From contig NZ_AP023174.1 of the NCBI RefSeq assembly GCF_013426895.1, positions 3,286,001 through 3,350,000 of the forward strand: DNA of 64,000 nucleotides. The letters run 5' to 3'. Under the pieces are notes generated by a model. The model was not told the origin of the DNA and ran no database searches. It saw only the letters and a program-made list of their open reading frames with translations. Below, one piece after another: positions 49,461-57,615 of this stretch (its first letter is position 1; each line of letters begins with the position of its first letter). Source of the stretch: Paraburkholderia largidicola. Its GTDB lineage: Bacteria > Pseudomonadota > Gammaproteobacteria > Burkholderiales > Burkholderiaceae. The position numbers were made by a program, and so were the translations under genes.

Positions 49461-50278
49461 GCGCGGCCTCCGCCAATGCCGAAATCCGCCGCAAGCGGCG
49501 TGCTGCTCGGATAGTGAAATTTGAACGGGCCATCAGGCGTGCCGTCGATGAACTGACGCACGGTCGGATCCGTCGACGCACGCAGCTCGGCGGGCGTGCC
49601 TTCGGCGAGGACACCGCCGTTGGCGAGGAAGTAGACGTAGTCGGCGATGGCGAACGATTCGGGCACGTCGTGTGTGACGAGGATCGACGTCGCGCCGAGC
49701 GCCGTGTTCAGCGCGCGGATCAGGTTAGCCGTGATACCGAGCGAAATGGGGTCGAGGCCGGCGAACGGCTCGTCGTACATCATCAGTTCGGGATCGAGCG
49801 CGATGGCGCGGGCCAGCGCGACACGACGCGCCATGCCGCCCGAAATCTCCGACGGCGCGAGATCGCGCGCGCCGCGCAGACCGACCGCGTTGAGCTTCAT
49901 CAACACGAGGTCGCGGATCAGTTCTTCGGGAAGATCGGTGTGCTCGCGCAGGGCGAAGGCGACGTTTTCGAACACCGACATGTCGGTGAACAGCGCGCCG
50001 AACTGGAACAGCATGCCCATCTTGCGACGCAGCTCGTACAGGCCTTCACGCGTCTGCGCGCCGATGTCCTGCCCGTGGAACAGCACCTGGCCGCGCTGCG
50101 CGCGCACGAGGCCGCCGATCAGCCGCAGCACGGTCGTCTTGCCGCATCCCGAGCCGCCCATGACCGCGACCACCTGGCCGCGTTTGAAGCGCAGATTCAG
50201 GTTGGACAGGACGAGCCGGTCGCCGTAGCCGAAGTCGACGTCGCGCAGCTCAAGGAGGGTCTCGGAAGAGGAAGGCAC
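49457..50278 (-). CDS. mlaF: Phospholipid transporter ATPase MlaF
   Basis: The 273-residue ATPase drives lipid movement through MlaE. Walker A GGSGCGKT is at 41-48, the signature is ISGGMARRVALARAIA, Walker B is LMMYDEPFAGLD and the switch histidine is in SILVTHDVPESF. The C-terminal extension that binds MlaB is present. It is the first gene of the mla operon, with a candidate promoter just upstream at about 50311-50316. Confidence 0.95.
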   Translation of the reverse strand: MPSSSETLLELRDVDFGYGDRLVLSNLNLRFKRGQVVAVMGGSGCGKTTVLRLIGGLVRAQRGQVLFHGQDIGAQTREGLYELRRKMGMLFQFGALFTDMSVFENVAFALREHTDLPEELIRDLVLMKLNAVGLRGARDLAPSEISGGMARRVALARAIALDPELMMYDEPFAGLDPISLGITANLIRALNTALGATSILVTHDVPESFAIADYVYFLANGGVLAEGTPAELRASTDPTVRQFIDGTPDGPFKFHYPSSTPLAADFGIGGGRA

Positions 50279-50301
50279 GTAGCTGACAGTCCTTTTACAC
50301 G

Positions 50302-50324
50302 GAAGGCCGAATTATAGGGCCTTC
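50302..50324 (-). promoter_or_regulatory. Candidate mla promoter with flanking inverted repeat
   Basis: Read on the minus strand, TATAAT lies at 50316-50311. Perfect 7-bp arms GAAGGCC (50302-50308) and GGCCTTC (50318-50324) flank it with 9 nt between. The CCCTATAAT context is the same as ahead of the ABC exporter. A regulator bound here would cover the -10 box; this is inference. The -35 is not obvious. Confidence 0.42.
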
Positions 50325-50364
50325 GTGCAAACCCTGCCTTGACGACGCTAACGATTTAACTTTT

Positions 50365-51486
50365 CTAAACTTTTTGTTGCAAAAACGCTTTTTGCAGCGC
50401 CTGGGCGGCCGATGCGGGATCGGCAGCTTCCGTGATCGCGCGGACGACGGCGGCGCTCTTCACGCCTGTCGCGAGTACCTGCGGCAGCACATCGCCACTA
50501 ATCCCACCGATCGCGACCAGCGGCACGACGCCTTCCAGCAGTTTCACGTAGCGCGCGAGCCTTGCCAGACCTTGCGGCGCGGTCGGCATCACTTTCGTCG
50601 TGGTCGGGAACACGGCGCCAAGCGCGATGTAGCTCGGACGGAAGTGCAGCGCGGTCAGCATTTCGTAGTAACCGTGCGTCGACAGGCCGAGGCGCACGCC
50701 TGCCTGCGACAAGGCGTGCAGATCCGCTGTATGTACGTCTTCCTGGCCGAGGTGCACGCCATAGGCACCTGCGTCGATGGCGGCTTGCCAGTGGTCGTTA
50801 ATGAAAACGCACGCGTCGTGCTCACGGCCCGCCGCGATCGAGCGTGCAATTTCCCGCTTCAGTTCGTCCGGTTCCGCCGTCTTGCGACGCAGTTGCAAGG
50901 TCTTCACGCCGAAGCTTGCTACGCGCTCGACCCATTCCGCTGTCGGCAACACCGCGTAGATGCCGAGTGCGTCCGGACAGGCGGCAAAAGCTTGCGCAGG
51001 CGCGTCCGGCAAACCGGCGACGCGCGGGAAGCGCGAAATGTCACAAGGCCAGGCATCGTCGGATTTCGTTTCGTCGCCGTCGCGCCATGCGAGCGCGAGC
51101 ACCAGCGCGTCGTGCGGATCGAAGCCGCAATCGAGAAACGCGGCGAGCGCGGCAATCCAGTCTTCGGCCAGATGGCCTTCCAGCTGATAGCGCACGCCGC
51201 CCAGATGCAACACCGCGCGGCCCGCCGCCGCCTCGATCACCCCGGCGCCCTGCGTCATCCAGCGCGCGATCTGCTCGAGGTGCTGCTCGCTGCTTTGCTT
51301 CAGGTCGGTGAAGACGATCAGGTCGCCGCCATTCACGTCGTCGGGCGCCGTCAGGCAGATGCGCCAGTTGACGTGCGTCGGCGGCCAGTCGCCCAGGCGC
51401 GCGCGGATGCGTTCCGCCGCTTCCGTGAGTTCATCGGCGGGCGGCCAGAACAGATCGCGGCCCGCGAGTTTCAGAGTCTCCGTCAT
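50365..51486 (-). CDS. thiE: Thiamine phosphate synthase with long N-terminal extension
   Basis: ThiE joins hydroxymethylpyrimidine pyrophosphate and thiazole phosphate to form thiamine phosphate. The TIM-barrel synthase is at about 172-373: IYAVLPTAEWVERVASFGVKTLQLRRK, INDHWQAAIDAGAYGVHLGQED, LGLSTHGYYEM and VAIGGISGDVL. Family enzymes have 200-220 residues; this one has 373. The first 165 residues are an extra domain that could be a worn ThiD-like (kinase) fragment or another partner, since GHLAEDWIAALAAFLDCGFDPHDAL recalls the last part of ThiD, but I cannot prove it. It overlaps thiG by 4 nt and is last in the thiOSGE operon. Confidence 0.92.
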   Translation of the reverse strand: MTETLKLAGRDLFWPPADELTEAAERIRARLGDWPPTHVNWRICLTAPDDVNGGDLIVFTDLKQSSEQHLEQIARWMTQGAGVIEAAAGRAVLHLGGVRYQLEGHLAEDWIAALAAFLDCGFDPHDALVLALAWRDGDETKSDDAWPCDISRFPRVAGLPDAPAQAFAACPDALGIYAVLPTAEWVERVASFGVKTLQLRRKTAEPDELKREIARSIAAGREHDACVFINDHWQAAIDAGAYGVHLGQEDVHTADLHALSQAGVRLGLSTHGYYEMLTALHFRPSYIALGAVFPTTTKVMPTAPQGLARLARYVKLLEGVVPLVAIGGISGDVLPQVLATGVKSAAVVRAITEAADPASAAQALQKAFLQQKV

Positions 51487-52307
51487 GCCGCAGCGCTCCC
51501 ATCCTGATGCCAGAACGGCATGCCGACGACGGGCGTGCTCGCATGGGCAGTTTCACGTTCGGCCATCGGGCCGGCCAGATAAGCCTCGCGGCCCGCTTCG
51601 ACGCCCATGGCAAAGGCGCGCGCCATCGTCTCCGGGTGCGTGGCCTGCGAGACAGCCGTGTTCAGCAGCACGCCGTCGAAGCCCCACTCCATCACCTGAC
51701 ACGCATGCGACGGCACGCCGAGGCCCGCGTCGACGATCAGCGGCACATCGGGCAAACGCTCGCGCAGCACGCGCAAGCCATACGGATTCACGACGCCCTT
51801 GCCCGTGCCGATGGGCGCGCCCCACGGCATCAGCGCCTCGCAGCCCGCATCGAGCAGACGCCGGCCGATCACGAGATCTTCCGTGCAATACGGCAGCACC
51901 TTGAAGCCGTCCTTCACCAATTGCGCAGCAGCTTCAATCAGGCCGACCGGGTCGGGCTGCAGCGTGTAATCGTCACCGATCAGTTCGAGCTTGATCCAGT
52001 CGGTGTCGAAGACTTCGCGCGCCATGTGCGCCGTCGTCACCGCCTCGCTCACCGTCTGGCAGCCGGCCGTGTTCGGCAGGAGCGGCACGCCGTGGCGCTT
52101 GAGCAGATCGAAGAAGCCGGCTTCCGCGCCGCCTTCGCTCATCTGCCGGCGCAGCGCGACCGTCACCATGCCCGGCTTCGACGCCGCGATCGAATCCGAC
52201 AGCGACTGCAGCGACGGATAGCGCGAGGTGCCCAGCAGCACGCGGCTCTGGAAGGTTTCGCCGTAAAGCGTGAGCGCGTCGGCGGGGGCGTTCGCGTGTG
52301 AGTTCAT
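51483..52307 (-). CDS. thiG: Thiazole synthase
   Basis: ThiG assembles the thiazole ring of thiamine from deoxyxylulose phosphate, glycine imine (from ThiO) and ThiS thiocarboxylate. The 274-residue TIM barrel contains [49 protein letters not shown] and the phosphate loop [29 protein letters not shown], all family-typical. thiS ends 41 nt before it. Confidence 0.96.
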   Translation of the reverse strand: [274 protein letters not shown]

Positions 52308-52348
52308 GTGTGATTCCTTGTCAGTGGCTTGCGTCGCGTGGTCCGGCC

Positions 52349-52546
52349 TCAGCCGCCCGCGACGGGATGCACGACGTCGAGCTTGTCGCCCGCCTGCAAT
52401 GCGCGCGCTGCATGCTGCCCACGCGCGACGAAATTGCCGTTCAGCGCCACGGCGAACGGCGGCCGCGCGCCGTACGCGCTGAGCGCGTCGGCGACGGTCG
52501 CGCCTTCGGGCAGCGACAGCGGCTTCTGATTGATCTGAATGTCCAT
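52349..52546 (-). CDS. thiS: Sulfur carrier protein ThiS
   Basis: A 65-residue ubiquitin-fold sulfur carrier ending in the diagnostic Gly-Gly, which is adenylated and turned into a thiocarboxylate for thiazole synthesis. The sequence MDIQINQKPLSLPEGATVADALSAYG is family-typical. Start choice: ATGs at 52546, 52552 and 52564 share the frame; 52546 gives the usual N-terminus. It begins 10 nt after the thiO stop. Confidence 0.93.
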   Translation of the reverse strand: MDIQINQKPLSLPEGATVADALSAYGARPPFAVALNGNFVARGQHAARALQAGDKLDVVHPVAGG

Positions 52547-52556
52547 GTCCATGAGT

Positions 52557-53696
52557 TCAAACATTGAGAGTGACAGCGGGCTCGCGATCCAGCCGGAACA
52601 GCTCGCTCCAGCGCGCGTTGCGTTGCCAGTCGGCAAAACCGTCGGAATCGGCGACGCGACCATCGAGCAGCGCCGACGCGAGCCGCACCGCTTCGCCCGC
52701 GACTTCGGGCACGATCATGTAGCCATGCCGGTACAACCCGTTCACGCGCAGCGTGCTTGCGCCGTCCCATAGCAGCACGGGACGATGGTCGGGCAAAGTC
52801 GGCCGGCATTGCGAGTTCAGCTCGAGAATGCGCGCCTCGCCGAAACCGGGATGCACCGAAAACGCCGCGCTCAACAATTCGAGTGCCGAGCGCACGCTGA
52901 CGGGCGACATGTCCTCGCCTTCCACTTCCGTCGCGCCGATCACGTAAAGATCGTCCTGCTTCGGCGCGATATAGAGCGGATAGCGCGGATGCAATAACCG
53001 CACCGGACGCGTCAGATCGATGCCGGGCGCGTGCACGCGTGCGACTTCGCCGCGGATGCCGCGCAACGTCGGCATGACGGGCTTCGCGCCCAGCCCGCGG
53101 CAATCGATCGTGATCCTCGCGGGCGGCAGCGCGCCGTCGTCGACGGACGTGTTCCAGTGCGTCTCGACGCCGCGTTGCGCCAGCCCCGCAGCCAGCGCCG
53201 ACAGCACCTGCCGGTTATCGAGCTGGCCTTCGTGCGGCAGCAGCCAGCCTTGCGAGAAGCGGCCCGCGAGCGCGGGCTCGGCCGCGCCGACCTGCGCGCC
53301 TGACAGCGCGACGAGTCCGCCGTCGAGCAGTTCGGCGGGCGCATTGGCGCGCAGCCGTCGCTCGAACAGCGGCGCCTCGGCGCGATCGCCGTGATGCCAG
53401 ACGATCAGCGAGCCGTTGCGCTGGAAAAACACCGGCTCGGGCAATTGCGCGAGCAAGGTCGGCCAGGTTTCCAGCGACGCCGCGCCCAGCCGCGTAATCA
53501 GCAGCTCGGCGCTGGCGGCCTCCGCGAGCGGCGCCAGCATCGCGGCGGCGACCCACGCCGCCGCCTGCGAGCCAGCCGCGTCGCCGCGCTCATAAAGCGC
53601 CACGCGATGCCCTTCGCCCGCGAGTTGCCACGCGACGAGGCGTCCGCACAGCCCGCCGCCGATCACGGCGAAATCCGGTTGAGCAGAAGTCCTCAT
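52557..53696 (-). CDS. thiO: Glycine oxidase ThiO
   Basis: ThiO oxidises glycine to iminoacetate for ThiG, with FAD. From the ATG at 53696, preceded by GGAG at 7 nt, it has 379 residues. The FAD motif is FAVIGGGLCGRLVAWQLAGEG near the start and the C-terminal RPTLPDHRPVLLW plus GLYRHGYMIVPEVA close the cofactor site. The reading frame stays open a further 63 codons upstream to 53885 with basic, low-similarity sequence; I do not treat it as coding. It is the first gene of the thi operon. Confidence 0.93.
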   Translation of the reverse strand: MRTSAQPDFAVIGGGLCGRLVAWQLAGEGHRVALYERGDAAGSQAAAWVAAAMLAPLAEAASAELLITRLGAASLETWPTLLAQLPEPVFFQRNGSLIVWHHGDRAEAPLFERRLRANAPAELLDGGLVALSGAQVGAAEPALAGRFSQGWLLPHEGQLDNRQVLSALAAGLAQRGVETHWNTSVDDGALPPARITIDCRGLGAKPVMPTLRGIRGEVARVHAPGIDLTRPVRLLHPRYPLYIAPKQDDLYVIGATEVEGEDMSPVSVRSALELLSAAFSVHPGFGEARILELNSQCRPTLPDHRPVLLWDGASTLRVNGLYRHGYMIVPEVAGEAVRLASALLDGRVADSDGFADWQRNARWSELFRLDREPAVTLNV

Positions 53697-53940
53697 CGTG
53701 TGGCTCCGAAGCAAACCCGGAGCGCCGCAAACCGCGCGCCCACGACGGAACGACGGGCGAAACCCGCAGCCATGAAGCCAGAAATTGAAGAATGAGCGGT
53801 CATCGAATCCTTTCCGTACGGCAAAAGTGCGCACGTACCCAAGGACGAAACCGGCGGGCGAAGCCGGCCGGGCAAGGGCGTTCACAATGCAACGGGAACG
53901 CCGCCCGGCGGAAGGAGAACTTCCAGGAAATACTTCCCGA
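53697..53940 (-). other. Leader between TPP riboswitch and thiO
   Basis: About 244 nt between the aptamer and the thiO start. The longest open frame in it is the in-frame extension of thiO. GC-rich inverted repeats such as CCGGC...GCCGG near 53850-53870 could form the expression platform. No clear run of U follows them, so the switch may act on translation or through Rho. Confidence 0.45.
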
Positions 53941-54034
53941 AAACTTCCCGCGCCGGTATTACCCGGATCGGGTGCGAAGGGTCTCTCTCAGCCTCGCTGC
54001 AGCGACTGCCAGCGCACGAAGCACCCCTGTTTCG
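53940..54034 (-). promoter_or_regulatory. TPP (THI-box) riboswitch
   Basis: Read on the minus strand: GGGGTGC in the P1 region, GGCTGAGAGAGACCCTTCGC, then ACCCGATCCGGGTAATACC followed by GGCGCGGGAAG. These are the conserved CUGAGA and ACCUGAUCCGGGUAAUACC-type segments of the thiamine pyrophosphate aptamer. It precedes thiO-thiS-thiG-thiE and should turn the operon off when TPP is plentiful. A weak promoter pair (TTGCGG at 54072-54067 and TCTAAT at 54048-54043, 18 nt apart) would start transcription right at its 5' edge. Confidence 0.95.
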
Positions 54035-54355
54035 TCCGGACCATTAGACCATAAAAGCCGCGCGCGCCGCAAACCCGGGCAGACCTCAATCGGCGGCGGC
54101 TGATTTTGGCGAGGTTCGCTATTGCTCTGGCACAATGGCACGCGTCAATGCGGACGGAATGCTGCGCCACTGCAAGGCCTTTGTCGGGTTTGGGCAGCCG
54201 CGCCGGGGCACGGTGAAACGTCCGCTTAAGTTCAGATTAAGTCGGTGCCGGAACAATCGCAGCCGGGCCACCAACACGACGGGACGCGACAGCGGCGCCA
54301 TGCCGCTGCGCAATGCACCTCGCCGCCGCCCGGCCGACCGTATGAAAGGATGCTT
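54035..54355. other. Intergenic region between thi operon and the SbmA-like gene
   Basis: About 320 bp between the divergent thi operon and the plus-strand ABC gene. The part from 54043 to 54072 carries the presumed thi promoter. The rest contains no supported gene; long antisense frames here are shadows. AAAGGA at 54345-54350 serves the following gene. Confidence 0.55.
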
Positions 54356-56089
54356 ATGATCGACAATTCGAAAAATCCGGCGGACATCACCGCGTGGGGC
54401 CTCATCAAGCCCTACTGGGTGTCCGAGGATCGATGGAAAGCGCGGGGCCTGCTCGCGCTCGTCATCGCGATGAACATGACGATGGTCGCGGCCAACGTCT
54501 GGTTCAACACCTGGCAGCGCACGTTCTTCGACGCGATCCAGCAGTACAACTACCCCGTCTTCAAATATTCGCTGCTGCAGTTCACGGTCATTGCGCTCGC
54601 GCTGATCCTGCTCGGCTCGTACCGGACCTACTTCCGGCAGATGCTCGAATTCCGCTGGCGGCAGTGGCTCACCAATCGCTATCTGAACGACTGGCTGGGC
54701 GACCGCGCGTATTACCGGATCGAGCGCGACAGTCTCGCCGACAACCCCGACCAGCGGGTTTCCGCCGACCTGCAAGGGTTGGCCAGCGCGTCGCTGAATC
54801 TGTCGCTCGGCCTGCTGTCGACCACGGTCACGCTGTTCTCGTTCATCGTGATCCTGTGGAACCTGTCGGGCGCGTTCGCGTTCCACATGTTCGGCACGGA
54901 GTTTTCGATTCCGGGTTACATGGTGTGGGCGGCGCTGATCTACGCGGCAGTCGGCTCGTGGGTCACGCACAAGGTCAACCATCCGCTGGTGTCGATCAAC
55001 TACCAGCAGCAGCGTGTGGAAGCCGACTTCCGTTTCTCGCTGATCCGCATCCGCGAAAACGCCGACCAGATCGCGCTGTATCAGGGCGAGCGCTCGGAAG
55101 AGCAGCAGCTCAAGGGCGTGTTCTCGCACATCCGGGAAAACTGGCGCCTCATCATGCGCTTCACGCGGCGCTTCAACATCGTCGTCATCAGTTATTCACA
55201 ACTGGCCATCGTCTTCCCGTACATCGCGGCTGCGCCGAAGTACTTTTCGAAGAGCATCTCGTTCGGCATGTACCAGCAGGTGACGGGCGCGTTCGGCACG
55301 GTCAGCGATTCGTTCTCCTGGTTCATCAACAATTACGATTCGCTCGCCGAATGGCGCGCCACCGTCAACCGTCTGCGGGAATTCCATCGCGTGATGCGCT
55401 CGCAGCATCTGCATGAGTCGGTTGTCGAAGGCACTGCGCACGGCGGCATCAACGTGCACGTCACGGATACCGATTCGATAGACGTGACGAATCTTCATCT
55501 GCAGCGTCCTGACGGCGAGCCGATGGCGAACGTCGGATCGTTCCATATCGCGCCGAAGTCGCGCTGGCTGGTGCGCGGTCCGTCGGGCGCGGGCAAGAGC
55601 ACGCTGATGCGCACGCTCGCGGGCCTGTGGCCGTTCGGCGAAGGCACGATCGAAAAACCCGCCGACGCGAAACTGCTGTTCATCCCGCAACGCAGCTATC
55701 TGCCCATCGGCACACTGAAGGCGGCGCTCTGCTATCCGTCGGAGGCTTCCGCGTATTCGGACGAAGCATGCCGCGAGGTGCTCACCGTGTGCCGCTTGCC
55801 GGAACTCGCGGATCGCCTGGGCGAATCGACGCACTGGGAACGCTCGCTGTCGCCTGGCGAGCAGCAGCGTCTCGCAGCAGCGCGCGCGTTGCTGCAACAG
55901 CCCGACTTCCTGTTCCTCGACGAAGCGACGAGCGCGCTCGATCCCGAGAACGAAAGCATCATCTACAACGCACTGATCGAGCGTCTGCCGAACGCGGCGA
56001 TCGTCAGCGTCGCGCATCGCAAGACGCTCGAAGCGTTCCACGACCAGACGCTGTTCATCGAACGCGCCGTCGAGCGCGTGGCGGCGTGA
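54356..56089 (+). CDS. SbmA/BacA-type ABC transporter (YddA-like, permease-ATPase fusion)
   Basis: A 577-residue protein with an N-terminal membrane domain of the SbmA/BacA family (about 1-360) fused to an ABC ATPase. The membrane part has SbmA-typical SYRTYFRQMLEFRWRQWLTNRYLNDWLGDRAYYRI and DNPDQRVSADLQGLA. The ATPase has Walker A GPSGAGKS near 408, signature LSPGEQQRLAAA near 497 and Walker B FLFLDEATSALD near 518. Relatives import or export peptides, B12-like or very-long-chain lipid substrates; the substrate here is unknown. The start at 54356 follows AAAGGA. It is coupled to the next gene by GTGA. Confidence 0.9.
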   Translation: MIDNSKNPADITAWGLIKPYWVSEDRWKARGLLALVIAMNMTMVAANVWFNTWQRTFFDAIQQYNYPVFKYSLLQFTVIALALILLGSYRTYFRQMLEFRWRQWLTNRYLNDWLGDRAYYRIERDSLADNPDQRVSADLQGLASASLNLSLGLLSTTVTLFSFIVILWNLSGAFAFHMFGTEFSIPGYMVWAALIYAAVGSWVTHKVNHPLVSINYQQQRVEADFRFSLIRIRENADQIALYQGERSEEQQLKGVFSHIRENWRLIMRFTRRFNIVVISYSQLAIVFPYIAAAPKYFSKSISFGMYQQVTGAFGTVSDSFSWFINNYDSLAEWRATVNRLREFHRVMRSQHLHESVVEGTAHGGINVHVTDTDSIDVTNLHLQRPDGEPMANVGSFHIAPKSRWLVRGPSGAGKSTLMRTLAGLWPFGEGTIEKPADAKLLFIPQRSYLPIGTLKAALCYPSEASAYSDEACREVLTVCRLPELADRLGESTHWERSLSPGEQQRLAAARALLQQPDFLFLDEATSALDPENESIIYNALIERLPNAAIVSVAHRKTLEAFHDQTLFIERAVERVAA

Positions 56090-56859
56090 GCGACGCGCCG
56101 TTCGAGCGCGTCGTGCTGGTGACGGGCGCAGGTTCCGGCATCGGCGCCGCGCTCGCCCGGCGCATTGCGGCGCCGCGTGTCGCGCTGATGTTGCATGCGC
56201 GCGGCGCGGACGAAGCGTCTCGCGTGCGGCTCGATCAGGTCGCGGCGACCTGCGCGGCGAACGGCGCGACATGCGCAACGGTGCTTGCCGATCTCGCCGA
56301 ACGCGGCGCGTCCGAACACGCTGTCCATCAGACGCTCGCGCGTTTTGGCGCGCTCGACCAGATCGTCGCCAACGCGGGACACGCGCAGCGTCAAACCATC
56401 GGCACGCTCGATTTCGATGCGCTCGCGGAGTCGTTCGCGGCGATGCCTGCTGCGTTCGGCGCGCTCGTCAAACGGGCGGCGGCTGCGCTCGAAACCTCGA
56501 AACGCGGTCGCGTCGTGGCCGTGAGTTCGTTCGTCGCGCATCGCTATCGTGCGGACTCGGCGTTTGCGGGTACGGCTGCCGCGAAGGCCGCGCTCGAATC
56601 GCTGGCAAAAACGGCAGCGGCCGAACTGGCGCCGCACGGCGTCACGGTGAATTGCGTCGCGCCGGGTTACACGCGCAAGGATCGCGGACCGAGCGCGGAG
56701 AATGCGCCCGCGTGGACGCGTGCTGCGGAGGCGACACCGCTCGGGCAGGTCGCCGAACCCGACGACATCGCCGCGCTGATCGCCTTTCTGCTTTCCGACT
56801 CCGCGCGCCACGTCACGGGTCAGGTGATCCACGTCGACGGCGGGCTGACGCTCGGCTAA
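56086..56859 (+). CDS. SDR-family protein with altered active site
   Basis: A 257-residue Rossmann protein starting at GTG 56086, which overlaps the ABC stop by 4 nt (GTGA). The cofactor motif VLVTGAGSGIGAALARRI, the NAG motif IVANAGHAQR, the Ser segment VAVSSFV and NCVAPGYTRKDRGP are all present. At the place of the catalytic Tyr of YxxxK the sequence reads TAAAK (FAGTAAAKAALESLA), so Tyr appears to be replaced by Thr. It may be inactive, use another residue, or be a binding protein. Its close link to the transporter suggests a shared substrate. Confidence 0.85.
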   Translation: MSDAPFERVVLVTGAGSGIGAALARRIAAPRVALMLHARGADEASRVRLDQVAATCAANGATCATVLADLAERGASEHAVHQTLARFGALDQIVANAGHAQRQTIGTLDFDALAESFAAMPAAFGALVKRAAAALETSKRGRVVAVSSFVAHRYRADSAFAGTAAAKAALESLAKTAAAELAPHGVTVNCVAPGYTRKDRGPSAENAPAWTRAAEATPLGQVAEPDDIAALIAFLLSDSARHVTGQVIHVDGGLTLG

Positions 56860-57055
56860 GCGACGCGCGAGTCTTACGCGCTTCCAGTCAGCGCAACATC
56901 CTGAAAGACTCTCGAACAGTTCGAAAGCACTTCCGAAGCGCATGCGCTGTTCCGTGCTTTGCGCGCGGGCATTTCCAGCGACGATTGCATCGTGGGCCAA
57001 ACGCTCCCCTGGCGCAGCCCGCGACGCAAACTCAACGTCACTGGAAATACCTGCC

Positions 57056-57562
57056 ATGTCATTCGACCGCCGCCTCCTTTCGCTTTCCCGTTTGTCCCGC
57101 CTGTCTGCTGGTATCGCGCAGTCCGGCCGCGACGCCGCGCTGACGGCCACGGCCGTGTTGCTGTTCGCGACGGCCGCGAACGCCGCGCAGACCACGCCCG
57201 TGAAACAGGCCGAACCCGCCGACGTCTGCCCGGCGCTGTCGCACATCGTGTCGTCCGCCGACTTCAAGAAACTGCGCGACGAGCCTGCTGCGACGTTGCC
57301 GGGTGTCGACCCGATCGAAGACTGCCGTGCCAACTCGCATGCGTACGATTGCCGCTGGCGCGCGCACTGGGAAGCTGACGGCTTCGTCAACGATCCGCTC
57401 GAGGAAATCGGCGCGGACATCGCCGCGTGCTTCCCGAACGTCGTGCACGACATCAACACGCCGACGCGCCAGCACTTCATCGTGAAGACGGCCGACCGCC
57501 GCGTGAGCGTCACGGCGAGCGTGCAAGGTCAGAACGAACTGCGTCTGCGCATTGCGCGCTGA
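57056..57562 (+). CDS. Exported protein of unknown function
   Basis: A 168-residue protein that I do not recognise. It has a long N-terminal signal peptide-like region (basic residues, then ALTATAVLLFATAANA, cleavage near 43). The mature part has six or so cysteines spread through it, including DVCPAL, EDCRAN, YDCRW and ACFPN, which could form disulfides in the periplasm. The start at 57056 gives the most compact signal; the frame stays open to 56942. It lies about 200 nt after the SDR gene. Confidence 0.7.
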   Translation: MSFDRRLLSLSRLSRLSAGIAQSGRDAALTATAVLLFATAANAAQTTPVKQAEPADVCPALSHIVSSADFKKLRDEPAATLPGVDPIEDCRANSHAYDCRWRAHWEADGFVNDPLEEIGADIAACFPNVVHDINTPTRQHFIVKTADRRVSVTASVQGQNELRLRIAR

Positions 57563-57615
57563 GCGCTCTTGACCCGACCTGACGTCATCTCAACCAGCCT
57601 GCTCGCGAGCGCATC

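Noticed and set aside
53697..53885. 63-codon N-terminal extension of thiO
   Set aside because: The glycine oxidase family starts at the FAD motif preceded by MRTSAQPDF; GGAG is correctly spaced for the ATG at 53696, and the extension lacks similarity.
55963..57513. 516-codon minus-strand frame over the transporter/SDR/exported protein genes
   Set aside because: It runs antisense through three credible genes and has no ribosome site or domain.
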